In this document: positions 32,698 through 41,800 of the stretch, one piece after another
Layout: each line of letters starts with the position of its first letter
How positions within the stretch are numbered: the first letter of the stretch is position 1
Assembly (NCBI GenBank): GCA_002722295.1
Contig: PBLF01000013.1
Location: 47,943 to 111,942, forward strand
Direction of reading: 5' to 3'
Origin: Stappia sp.
Lineage (GTDB): Bacteria; Pseudomonadota; Alphaproteobacteria; Rhizobiales; Stappiaceae
DNA length: 64,000 nucleotides
Notes under the pieces: model-generated
Seen by the model: the letters and a program-made list of their open reading frames with translations, nothing else
Database searches by the model: none
What the model was told of the DNA's origin: nothing
Position numbers and translations under genes: made by a program

Positions 32698-33250
32698 GAA
32701 CGGGCCGGAAACGGACGAGCGGGCCGGGGGCGCGAAAGCGGCCCCGGCTCGCGGCCGTCTCGGGCTTGCCGCCGAGTGGCTCTTCCGCGCCTGCGCCATG
32801 TTCGGCATGGCCTGCCTGTTCGGCGCCGGGGGCGTCACCGTCGTCGACATCGTGCTGCGTGCCTTCGGCAGCGCCATCTTCGGTGCCGTCGACATCGTCC
32901 AGCTCCTGATCATGGCGACTGCCTTCTCGGCGATCCCCTACGCCTTCTTCCGTGACGGTCACGTGAGCGTCGACATCCTCACCCAGTCCTTCCCGCCCGC
33001 CGTCCAGGCGGTCATGCGGGCGGTGACCGCGCTCGCCTCGGCCGTGGTGATGGTGCTGATCCTCTATTACGGCTGGGAAGCAGCCAAGTTGCAGATGATG
33101 TTCGGCGACAAGTCGCAGAACATCGGAATTCCCATGGTCTGGTACTGGCTCGCGCTGGTGATCGGCTCCGGCCTCTCCGTGCTCGCCTGCCTCGTCACCG
33201 CCCTGACCGCCCTTCTCTCCCTTCGCGCAAGTCCGGGGGCAAATTCCTGA
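32675..33250 (+). CDS. dctQ: TRAP transporter small permease
   Basis: 191 residues with four membrane helices, including GMACLFGAGGVTVVDIVLRA and VVMVLILYYGWEAA. The start lies inside dctP (23-base overlap) and the stop overlaps the dctM ATG, so the three proteins are translationally coupled. It is the DctQ subunit of the tripartite importer. Confidence 0.9.
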   Translation: MSPSSPSKNGPETDERAGGAKAAPARGRLGLAAEWLFRACAMFGMACLFGAGGVTVVDIVLRAFGSAIFGAVDIVQLLIMATAFSAIPYAFFRDGHVSVDILTQSFPPAVQAVMRAVTALASAVVMVLILYYGWEAAKLQMMFGDKSQNIGIPMVWYWLALVIGSGLSVLACLVTALTALLSLRASPGANS

Positions 33251-34551
33251 TGTCCGCACCGATCGTGGGCCTTCTCGGCTTTGCCGCGACGCTCGTCCTC
33301 ATCCTGCTGCGCGTTCCCGTCGCGATCGCCATGGCGATCACCGGCATCGCCGGTTTCTGGGTGCTCAACGGCTGGATGGGCGTCGGCTTCATCCTGGGGT
33401 CCGGACCCTTCGAGGCCGTGTTCCCCTATTCGCTGTCGGTCGTGCCGCTGTTCATCCTCATGGGCGTCTTCGCGGCTCAGGCGGGACTGTCGCGCTCGCT
33501 CTACGATGCGGTGAACGCCTTCACCGGCCATTTCCGTGGCGGCCTCGCCATGGCCACCGTCGGCGCCTGCGCGCTCTTCGGCGCCGTGTGCGGCTCGTCG
33601 CTGGCCACCAGCGCCACCATGTGCCAGGTCGCGCTGCCCGAAATGCGCCGCCATGGCTACGACGACCGCCTCGCCACCGCCTCCATCGCCGCAGGCGGCA
33701 CGCTGGGCGTGCTCATTCCCCCCTCGGTGATCCTGGTGCTCTATGGTCTGCTGACCGAAACCTCGATCGGCCAGCTCTTCGTCGCGGCGCTGCTGCCCGG
33801 CCTGCTGGCGACCCTGCTCTACATGGGCGCGGTCTGGGTGCAGGTTCGCCGTCGTCCGGAGCTCGGACCGGCAAGCGAGCGTCACACCTGGGGCGAGCGC
33901 ATCGTGGTTCTCGGCCGCGTGTGGAAGGTGCTGCTGCTGTTCCTCGTCGTGATCGGCGGCATGTACCAGGGGTGGTTCTCGCCCACGGAAGCGGCGGCCG
34001 TCGGCGCGCTGGGCGCGTTCTTCATCGCGCTCCTGTCCGGCCGTCTCACCCGATCCGTCTTCATGGACAGCATCAGCCAGACCGCACAGACCAGCGGCAT
34101 GATCTTCATGATCCTGATCGGTGCGAGCCTGTTCAACTACTTCATCGAGACGTCCAACCTGCCGACCTTCCTGGTCTCGACCATCAACGATGCCGGGCTC
34201 GCACCCTACACGGTGCTGTTCCTCGTCATCCTGTTCTACATCGGTCTGGGGTGCGTCATGGACGCGCTCTCCATGGTGCTGCTGACCATTCCCTTCATCT
34301 TTCCGATGGTCGCGGCGCTCGATTTCAATCCGGTGTGGTTCGGCATCATCGTCGTGACGGTGGCCGAGATCGGCCTCATCACGCCACCGGTGGGGATGAA
34401 CCTCTTCGTCATCCAGGCGGCGGCGAGCGACGTGCGCCAGGCCACGATCTTCAAGGGCATAGGTCCCTTCCTCGTCGCCGATGTGGTGCGCGTGTCGATC
34501 CTCGTCGCGATTCCCGCGATCTCGCTCTGGCTTCCGAGCCTGATGTACTGA
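33250..34551 (+). CDS. dctM: TRAP transporter large permease
   Basis: 433 residues, about 12 membrane helices. Family landmarks are GSSLATSATMCQVALPEM, YDDRLATASIAAGGTLG and LIPPSVILVLYGLLTETSIG, which form the sodium/substrate pathway. The ATG overlaps the dctQ stop by one base. It is the last gene of the P450/TRAP operon; no T-tailed terminator follows before the next gene's leader. Confidence 0.95.
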   Translation: MSAPIVGLLGFAATLVLILLRVPVAIAMAITGIAGFWVLNGWMGVGFILGSGPFEAVFPYSLSVVPLFILMGVFAAQAGLSRSLYDAVNAFTGHFRGGLAMATVGACALFGAVCGSSLATSATMCQVALPEMRRHGYDDRLATASIAAGGTLGVLIPPSVILVLYGLLTETSIGQLFVAALLPGLLATLLYMGAVWVQVRRRPELGPASERHTWGERIVVLGRVWKVLLLFLVVIGGMYQGWFSPTEAAAVGALGAFFIALLSGRLTRSVFMDSISQTAQTSGMIFMILIGASLFNYFIETSNLPTFLVSTINDAGLAPYTVLFLVILFYIGLGCVMDALSMVLLTIPFIFPMVAALDFNPVWFGIIVVTVAEIGLITPPVGMNLFVIQAAASDVRQATIFKGIGPFLVADVVRVSILVAIPAISLWLPSLMY

Positions 34552-34625
34552 GCGGGGCGGAGGGAGTGGTGACAGGGCCGCACCCTCCGCAATCCTGACG
34601 GGAATTGGATTGAAATTACGCAACG

Positions 34626-34681
34626 TATAGTATCCCCCTCAAGGGGGACCCGATCCCCCGTCCCGAGCGGGGGAGGCGGAC
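34626..34681 (+). promoter_or_regulatory. Leader with -10-like box and two hairpins before the amide-ligase gene
   Basis: TATAGT (34626-34631) is a fair -10 in a locally AT-richer stretch, though no good -35 matches it. Two hairpins follow: CCCCC-TCAA-GGGGG (34634-34647) and CCCCCG-TCCCGAG-CGGGGG (34655-34673-ish), whose 3' arm runs into the ribosome site GGGGAGG. The second would hide the ribosome site of the GTG at 34682. This suggests a transcription unit separate from the TRAP operon; no binding factor is known. Confidence 0.45.
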
Positions 34682-36553
34682 GTGAGCGGGATTGTCGGCT
34701 GGGTCGATTTCGACCGTGAACTCGCCGCGCGTGGCGGTCTCCTGCGTGCCATGACCGAGTGTCTTGCCGCGCGCGGCCCGGACGGTGGCGGTATCTGGCT
34801 GTCCGCCCATGCCGCGTTCGGCCTGCGCCGGCTTGACCATGGCGGGCCGGGTGCCACGGGCCTGCGCCCCCTCGTGCTCCAGGTTCCCGCCGGCGAGGTC
34901 GCCTGTCTCATGGCCGGCGGTTTCGACAATCGTGAGGAGCTTGCCGCCGACCTCGAAAGCCGGGGCGCCGCGCTTCCCGGTCATCCATGGCCGCCTCACG
35001 ACGACACGGCGCTCGCCCTTGCCGCGTTTCTCGCCTTTGGCGCCGAGGCGGCGGAACGTCTCGACGGCGCCTTCGCGCTTGCGGTCTGGGACGGGCCGTC
35101 GCGCACGCTGCATCTGGCGCGGGACCGCTTCGGCGTGCGCCCGCTGTACTATCACGCCCATGAGGGCGGGCTTGTCTTCGCCTCCAAGCCGGCTGCCATC
35201 CTGGCCAACCCGCTGTTTCGGCCGCGCCTCGACCCTGACCGGTTGCCGGTGGCACTGCAGCCGCGTCTGGCGTTGCCCGGCGAGACGCCGCTCACCGGCC
35301 TTTTCGAGGTGCCACCGGCCCATGTGGTGTCGCTGTCGCCCCGGGGGCTGACGCGGCGGCGCTACTGGCGGCTTGAAAGCCGGCCGCACCGGCATGGCTT
35401 TGCCGACACCGCCGCCCATGTCCGCCACCTGCTCGAGCGTGCCGTTGCATGTCAGGCGCCGGGTGACCAGCCGCTTGCCGCGATGCTCTCGGGCGGGATC
35501 GATTCGACCTCCGTCGCCGCGCTTGCGGCCGCGCGCCGTGACGAGGGCACATCACCGCTCGCCACCTTCTGCCTGCGTTTCGCCGACGACGACCGGCATT
35601 TCGCGGGCTCCGAACTGCGGCCCGACATCGACGCGCCCTTCGCCGAACTTGCCGCCCGGCACATGGGCAGCGACCATGCGACCCTCACGCTTGGACCGGA
35701 CGATCTCGCCGCCGCGCTGCCGCTCACCCGCGCCGCCCGCGACCTTCCCGCCTGGGGCCAGTTCGACGCATCCATGGCGTGTCTTTTCGCACGAATGCGC
35801 CGCCATGCGCGGATCGGGCTTTCGGGGGAGGCGGCCGACGAGATCTTCGGCGGCTATCCGCATTTCTTCAAGGATGAGGTGCTGGCGCGGCCGGGCTTTC
35901 CCTGGGCCGGGGACGGGGTGCGGCTCGCCGACTATCTGGCGCCGGACCTGCTGGCGCGTTGCGATCCGCGCGGCCAGGAGACCGAGCGCTGCGCGGCGCT
36001 CCTGCGAGAGGTTCCCCGTCTGGAGAGCGACACGCCGCGCGAGGCGCGTCTTCGCGAGGTGCTCTGGCTCGGCATGGCCGGCCCGCTGTCCGTGATCATC
36101 GACCGCAAGGACCGCATGTCCACGGCGCAGGGGATCGAACTGCGGATGCCGTTTCTCGATCACCATCTGGTCGAGTACGTGTGGAACGTTCCCTGGGAGA
36201 TGAAGACGCAAGGTGGCGTCAAGGGGCTTCTCAAGGCGGCGATGGCGGATGTTCTGCCGCCGGAAACCCTGTCGCGGCGCAAGAGCGCCTACCCGCACGT
36301 ACAGCATCCCGACTACGATGCGGCCCTGATTGCCGCCGCCCGCCGGCTTGCGGCCGACGGGACCTCTCCCGTCGCGGCGCTGTTCGACCGGCCCCGCCTT
36401 GGGGCGCTGGTGGAGGAGATCGCGGCCGGCAGCGACGCACGGCTTGCCGGCACCATGCTGCCCGGCGGCGCGAGCCTGCCGCACATGCTGATTCAACTTG
36501 TGGAACTCGACGAATGGGTGAAAACCTGCGGCGTGGAAGTCGGGACCGCGTGA
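34682..36553 (+). CDS. Asparagine-synthetase-like amide ligase lacking the glutaminase cysteine
   Basis: 623 residues from a GTG. The protein begins MSGIVGWVDFD, where active class II amidotransferases begin MCGI: the catalytic Cys2 is Ser. The NGEIYN loop is also changed, to AGGFDN. The synthetase half is intact: PP-loop MLSGGIDSTSVAAL, GLSGEAADEIFGGYP, and GVKGLLKAAMADVLPPETLS with RRKSAYPH after it. Loss of glutaminase with an intact adenylating half is known in beta-lactam synthetases and other AsnB-like ligases that use an amine inside the substrate or a partner. It lies 31 bp before a GNAT gene at the start of a putative biosynthetic locus. A plain asparagine synthetase using ammonia is the alternative. 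Confidence 0.85.
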   Translation: MSGIVGWVDFDRELAARGGLLRAMTECLAARGPDGGGIWLSAHAAFGLRRLDHGGPGATGLRPLVLQVPAGEVACLMAGGFDNREELAADLESRGAALPGHPWPPHDDTALALAAFLAFGAEAAERLDGAFALAVWDGPSRTLHLARDRFGVRPLYYHAHEGGLVFASKPAAILANPLFRPRLDPDRLPVALQPRLALPGETPLTGLFEVPPAHVVSLSPRGLTRRRYWRLESRPHRHGFADTAAHVRHLLERAVACQAPGDQPLAAMLSGGIDSTSVAALAAARRDEGTSPLATFCLRFADDDRHFAGSELRPDIDAPFAELAARHMGSDHATLTLGPDDLAAALPLTRAARDLPAWGQFDASMACLFARMRRHARIGLSGEAADEIFGGYPHFFKDEVLARPGFPWAGDGVRLADYLAPDLLARCDPRGQETERCAALLREVPRLESDTPREARLREVLWLGMAGPLSVIIDRKDRMSTAQGIELRMPFLDHHLVEYVWNVPWEMKTQGGVKGLLKAAMADVLPPETLSRRKSAYPHVQHPDYDAALIAAARRLAADGTSPVAALFDRPRLGALVEEIAAGSDARLAGTMLPGGASLPHMLIQLVELDEWVKTCGVEVGTA

Positions 36554-36584
36554 GGCGCCCGCCACCGCGCCGGAAGGGTCACGC

Positions 36585-37130
36585 ATGACAGGTTCGCAGT
36601 TCCCCGCGGTGTCCCCCGGCGGCGACATGGCGCTCCCGCCGGGGCTTGTCCTGCGTGCTGCCGGTGCCGGCGACGCCGAGGTGCTTGCCGTGCTCGTGCG
36701 TGATGCCTTTTCCGATCATGTCGGCCTCGTCGAACCGCCGCCCTCGGCGGTGCGGGAAACCGGCGCGCGCATCGAGGCGCATCTGGCCTCCGGCGGACAG
36801 GCGCTGATGGTCGTTGCTCGGGACGACCCGGCGACGCCGCTTGCCGCCTGTCTCTTTCATGGCATCGAAAACGGATTGCACATCGCCCGGCTGGCCGTGT
36901 CGCGCACGGCAAGGCGTCGGGGGCTGGCGCTTGCCCTGCTCGGCGCCGTCGAGGCGCGCGCGCGAAGGGAGGGGCTTTGCCGGCTCGTGCTGCAGACGCG
37001 TCTCGCCCTTGTCTCCAACCGGGCGCTGTTTGCCCGCGCGGGCTACTGCGAGGTGTCGTTCCACGCCCATCCGGGGTTTGACGCGCCGACGTTCGTCGAG
37101 CTGGAAAAGTCGCTTGGGGCGCCTCGCTGA
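36585..37130 (+). CDS. GNAT-family N-acetyltransferase
   Basis: 181 residues. The acetyl-CoA loop is in LAVSRTARRRGLALALLGAV (R/Q-x-x-G-x-A-like), and SNRALFARAGYCEVSFH is the usual C-terminal strand-helix. It follows the amide ligase by 31 bp and probably forms its operon partner. It could acetylate a pathway intermediate or inactivate the product in the producer, as the tabtoxin-resistance acetyltransferase does; both are inference. Confidence 0.88.
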   Translation: MTGSQFPAVSPGGDMALPPGLVLRAAGAGDAEVLAVLVRDAFSDHVGLVEPPPSAVRETGARIEAHLASGGQALMVVARDDPATPLAACLFHGIENGLHIARLAVSRTARRRGLALALLGAVEARARREGLCRLVLQTRLALVSNRALFARAGYCEVSFHAHPGFDAPTFVELEKSLGAPR

Positions 37131-37163
37131 GACGAGTGGCCCGGGCCAGGGCGCGCGGGTCGG

Positions 37164-37523
37164 TCAGGAAGGGGACTTCGGCTTGCGCCGGGCGATGATC
37201 TCGGCGATGCGCTGCGTGTCCTCCGCCTGCAGGTGCCGCCCGGAGTCCAGAAGCTCGCTTGTGTATTCCTCGTAGGTGAGCCCGAGACGCTCCGCTTTCC
37301 TGATGCGGAACAGCGCGACGTCGCGCGAGACCGGGGCGAAGGCCTTCTTGCGAGCCGTGCGCCAGGCCACATAGGTGCGGATCGGTCCGGTGCCCCAGGC
37401 GGGCACATGCGGCTCCTCGTCCAGCGGCGGCCCGCCGTTGTGCCCGATCTCGGCCACCGCCGGCGGGACGGCCCGCCTGGCGCGGGGGCGAATGACACGT
37501 CGGCGCGGGGGCGGTTCGCTCAA
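37164..37523 (-). CDS. Conserved hypothetical protein with IGHNGGPPLDE motif
   Basis: 119 residues, basic N-terminus (EPPPRRRVIRPRARR), then AEIGHNGGPPLDEEP followed by WGTGPIRTYVAWRTARKKAF. The IGHNGGPPLD motif recurs in many small alphaproteobacterial proteins of unknown function, some in phage-like settings. No membrane helix or signal peptide is seen. It lies opposite in strand to its neighbours, between the two parts of the putative biosynthetic locus. Confidence 0.7.
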   Translation of the reverse strand: MSEPPPRRRVIRPRARRAVPPAVAEIGHNGGPPLDEEPHVPAWGTGPIRTYVAWRTARKKAFAPVSRDVALFRIRKAERLGLTYEEYTSELLDSGRHLQAEDTQRIAEIIARRKPKSPS

Positions 37524-37982
37524 GGCTGTCTGATCCCGTCAGATCGGCGGTTGATGGGTAGAGGTGCGCCTGTCTTCCTCCAGGAGAACGCGCATTGCAA
37601 GGAATGCGAGGGATTATATTTGCCAGCTGACTCCGAAACAACCATTCCGTGTGGTTTTCCGTCCGTCCGTGACCGTCGGGACTTGAAACGGGGGAGCTGA
37701 CGGTCGACCCCCAAGGTGTCTTGGGTCTGTTTATATTAGTAATATATATCAACAAGATGGAAGATATTCCGAGCGCGCGGGCCTTGCGGCGATCTCGGAT
37801 GCATCCCGAAAATGACGTAAGGTAAGTATTTTCTTGACTCTCTATATTTTGCGTTGCAGTGTTGAATTATACACGCATTGAGGGTTGCTGCGGTCTGGAG
37901 GCCGGACATCGTGCGGACGCAGGTCCGCGCGGGCCGTCGACGACGGCTGGTCATGTGAGGGGCGTGGGCCGGGGAGGGACGG
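37524..37982. other. AT-rich control region with palindromes
   Basis: 459 bp without a gene and distinctly richer in A+T than the surroundings, mainly 37600-37880. It contains the perfect palindrome TATATTA-G-TAATATA (37732-37746), a hairpin CCCAAG-GTGT-CTTGGG (37710-37725), a TTGACT element (37834-37839) and a TATACA box (37868-37873). These probably hold the promoter of the tauD-to-decarboxylase operon. A GGGGAGGGACGG ribosome site lies before the ATG at 37983. Confidence 0.55.
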
Positions 37983-38819
37983 ATGGTCGAGCTTGTTCCG
38001 CTTGCCGAGCGCATCGGCACGGAGGTCCGGGGAATCGATGTGACCCGCCCCATCCCCGACGCGGTTTTCGAGCGTATCTACAAGGCGTGGCTCGACAGCA
38101 CGATCCTGCTGATCCGGGAGCAGGAAATGACCCCGGACCAGCATGTGGACTTCACGCGCCGCTTCGGCGAGGTGGTCAGCTACACCCGCCGGGAATTTGC
38201 CGAGGGCGGCCGGCCCGAGATTCTGGTCCTGTCCAACCGGACGGAGGAAGGGCGCCCGGTCGGCTCCCCGGTCAGCGGCCGGGTCTGGCACACCGACGGG
38301 CATTACCTTCCCGCTCCCCCGGCCGGCTCCATGCTTCATGCCATCGAGGTGCCGCCGGAGGGCGGCGACACGCTGTTCGCCAACATGTTCGCCGCCTGGG
38401 AGGATCTCCCTGCTCGGGTTAAGGAGCGGATCGAGGGGCGCGAGGTGGTGATCTCACGCGTTCGCTCGCGGCCCTACAACTATCCCGACCGCCCGCCGCC
38501 CACCGAGGCGCAGCGCGCCGAATGGCGGGACCAGCCCCAGCCCATGGTGCTTGCCCATCCGGAAACCGGGCGCAAGGCGCTCTACGTGGGCGGCAGCGTG
38601 CCCTGGCACGTGGTGGGCATGGATGAGGCGGAAAGCGCGCCGCTGGTCACCTTCCTGCAGGAGTTTTCGGTGCTGCCGCGCTTCACCTACCGCCATCGCT
38701 GGCGGGCCGGCGACATCATCCTGTGGGACAACCGCAGCGCCATGCACCGCGCGACCCCCTATGACATGGACCGGTATCACCGGCACATGCATCGCACCAC
38801 GCTCGCCGCGCGCCACTAG
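37983..38819 (+). CDS. TauD/TfdA-family Fe(II)/2-oxoglutarate dioxygenase
   Basis: 278 residues. Iron ligands are His and Asp in VWHTDGHYLPAP and the distal His in WDNRSAMHRATPYD; the following HRHMHRTTLA has the arginine for 2-oxoglutarate. The IRGIDVTRPI-like lead (VRGIDVTRPIPDAVF) and LLIREQEMTPDQHVDFTRRF are TauD features. It would hydroxylate or desaturate an acid or amino-acid intermediate. It begins a plus-strand operon of at least four genes, 32 bp ahead of the GMC fusion. A catabolic taurine-type role is possible but no sulfonate genes are nearby. Confidence 0.92.
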   Translation: MVELVPLAERIGTEVRGIDVTRPIPDAVFERIYKAWLDSTILLIREQEMTPDQHVDFTRRFGEVVSYTRREFAEGGRPEILVLSNRTEEGRPVGSPVSGRVWHTDGHYLPAPPAGSMLHAIEVPPEGGDTLFANMFAAWEDLPARVKERIEGREVVISRVRSRPYNYPDRPPPTEAQRAEWRDQPQPMVLAHPETGRKALYVGGSVPWHVVGMDEAESAPLVTFLQEFSVLPRFTYRHRWRAGDIILWDNRSAMHRATPYDMDRYHRHMHRTTLAARH

Positions 38820-38851
38820 CGTCCGCCCGCGTGACACGGTCAGGAGATGCC

Positions 38852-41800
38852 ATGACCCGTGACGGCAGCAGCATCGCACCGGAGACCGAGGGGCCGGCGG
38901 GTTCCGTGGACGTGCTCGTGGTCGGTGGCGGCGCGGCGGGGCTTCTGCTCGCCCTCCGGTTGAGCGAGGACGCGGACCGCCGGGTCGTGGTGCTCGAGGC
39001 CGGGCGCCGCCGCCGCTCTCCGCTGCTCTCGATTCCGGCCGGCGAGACGCTGCTGCTCGGCAACCCCGACTACGACTGGCGGTTCGCCACCGAACCCGAC
39101 GCGACCCTTGACGGTCGCTCGCTGTCGATCCCGCGCGGACGCCTCGTGGGCGGCTCGGCGGCGATCAACGGCATGATCTTCGTGCGCGGCCAGCGCGACG
39201 ACTTCGACCGCTGGGCGGCCATGGGCTGCGAGGGCTGGTCCTGGGAGGATGTGCTGCCGTATTTCCGGGCGCTGGAGGACTGGCAGGGCGCGGCGTATGG
39301 CGACGGCGCGCAGGCAACGCGCGGCGCTGGCGGGCCGATCCGCGTCGAGCTTCCCCGTGATCGCGAGCCGCTGGCCGGAGTGTTCCTGGAGGCCGCGCGC
39401 CAGGCCGGCTATCCGCTCGATCCCGACTACAACTCCGGCACGCCGGACGGCTTCGCCCTCTCGCAGGTCTCGGCACGCGCGGGCCGGCGGTCGAGCGTCG
39501 CCGGCGAAACCCTGAGGCGGCTGCGTGCCCGCGAGAATGTCGAGATCGTCGAGGAGGCCACGGCCACGGGTCTGGTGCTTCGTGGACGCCGATGCCTGGG
39601 CGTCTCCTGGCGGCGCGACGGGGCGGAGACGACGACGCTCGCCCGCGAGACCGTGCTGGCCGCCGGCACCATCGGCTCGCCGCATCTCCTGCAGCTCTCG
39701 GGTATCGGCGAGCCGGAGGCCCTGGCGCGGGCCGGGATCGTCTGCCGGCACGCGCTATCAGGTGTCGGCGCGGGGTTTCGCGATCACCTGGCCGCGCGGT
39801 TGCGCTGGCGGGTCAGGCTGCCGGTCGGCGTGCGTGCGCTGACCTTCAACGAGCGCACGCGCGGCATCTCCTTCCTGCGCGAGATCGCCCGCTACATGCT
39901 GGTCCGCCGGGGCGTTCTCGCCTCCCCGATCGCCACATGCGTCGGTTTCGCGCGCTCCGACCCGCGCGAGCCCGTCCCGGACCTCCAGTTCCATTTCGCG
40001 CCGGCGAGCTATCCCGTTTCCGCCGCGCCGACACGCCGGCTCGATCCCCTGCCCGGCATGACCATCGGCGTTTACCCGATGCGCCCGGAGGCGGAAGGCC
40101 GCGTACACGCGGTCTCATCCGATCCGCTCGCGCCGCCCGCCATCGAGACCGCATTCCTCGCCCCCGAAGCGGACCGGCGGAGGCTCATTGCCGGCATGCG
40201 CATCGCACGGCGCATCGTCGCCCAGCCGGCCTTCGATCCCGTGCGCGGTGAGGAACTGGTTCCCGGTTCCGCGCATGAGGACGACGCGGCCCTGCTCGAT
40301 CACCTGCGCGCGGGGGCGGACACCTCCTACCATCCGGTCGGCACCTGCCGGATGGGCACGGGCGCGGATGCCGTCGTCGATCCCGAGCTGCGGGTCCACG
40401 GGCTCGAGGGCCTGCGGGTTGCGGATGCCTCGATCATGCCGACCCATGTCTCCGGCAACACCCAGGCGGCGGCGATGATGATCGCGGAAAAGGCCGCCGC
40501 CCTCCTGCGGGCGGGGGAGCGTGGGGCGGGCGAACGGGAGACCGTCCAGGAGCTGCGTGTCTGCCCGGGCGACCCTCGGGCGCGGGACGTCGCCGCGCTG
40601 CTGTCCGCCTCGGAGGAGCATGCCCATGCGCTTTATCCGGCGGATGGCGTCCACCTTCTCGACCGGGCGGAGCTGACGCGCTCCGGCGTTGCCTTTCTCG
40701 TGGTCCGGCGTGGCGCGGGGAAGGCGCTCGGCTGCGCCGCCCTGGTGGAGGAAGACGATGGCCACGGCGAGATCAAGCGCATGTTCGTGGCGCCTTCCGC
40801 CCGGCGGACGGGAGTGGCGCGCGCGCTTCTCGCCGCGCTCGAAAGCGAGGCCCGTCGCAGGGAGCTTCACGTCCTGCGCCTTGAAACCGGGCCGGCCCAG
40901 CCGGAAGCGCTGGCGCTCTATAGGGCCGCCGGCTTCCGCGATCGTGGGCCCTTCGGCAGCTACCGTGCCCACCCGGCGAGCCTGTTTCTGGAAAAACGGC
41001 TCGCGCATCCGGACACCACTCATCCTCTTGTCCCTCATCACGGAGCCCGGATCATGTCCGACCGTTTCGATCATGACGCCAATCTCGCGCGCGCCGGATC
41101 CTGGCGCGCTCACCGAAGCCCCTTCTGGCCGCCGGCGGAGGGTTACCGGCTCGCCTGCCTGGACATCGGCGCGGCCGGGCCGGATCTCGGCGGGGAGGCG
41201 GCGGCCCTGTTCGAACGCCTGCGCGCATTGATCGAGGCGGAATGGCAGGCGGAAAAGGCGGCCCGCCCGGACACACGCGCGGCCTTCCACGCGCCCGGCC
41301 CCATCGCCGACACGCTTGCCGCCCTTGCCGATCTTCTGCCGCGTGAGGAGGACCGGCTCGCCGCCCGCCTGCGCGCCGCCGCCATTCGCGACGGCTACAC
41401 GGACGAGACGCTGGAAAAGCTCGCGGCCATCGACGAGGAGGTGACGCTGGTCGCGGGGCGCATCTCCACCTGGTACGGCAAGGAAACCGGCGGCCTCGCC
41501 ACGGCCTTCGCCTGCCGGCGCGACGCGGGGCTCCTCGCCACGGTGGAGGCGGCGTGCGACCGGCTCGGCGATGTCGCGGCACGCCTGCGGGACCTGCATG
41601 CCCACCTGCGTCTCGGCGCACTGCCGGCCTTCGTTCCCGCCGATCTCTTCTTCATGGCCGGGGAGGGCAACCGACACCCCAAGCATGTCGCCTACTTCCT
41701 GCCCGAGGACGAGGGCGTCAAGCATTCGCCCTTCAAGAAGACCTGCTACTTCGCCAACACCCATCGCGGGCTCGTGGGGGCGCTCGGCCTGCCGCTCGCC

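Noticed and set aside
34682..37130. N-acetylglutaminylglutamine amide (AsnO/Ngg) pair
   Set aside because: Ngg is a GNAT fused to an ATP-grasp ligase of about 580 residues; the GNAT here is only 181 residues, and the ligase lacks Cys2.
36493..37755. A 420-codon minus-strand frame
   Set aside because: It overlaps the GNAT gene and the small IGHNGGPPLDE protein in another frame and reads as low-complexity Arg/Ala/Pro sequence.
37983..38819. Taurine dioxygenase in a sulfonate-use cluster
   Set aside because: The fold fits, but no tauABC, ssu or other sulfonate genes are near; the neighbours are biosynthetic-type enzymes.
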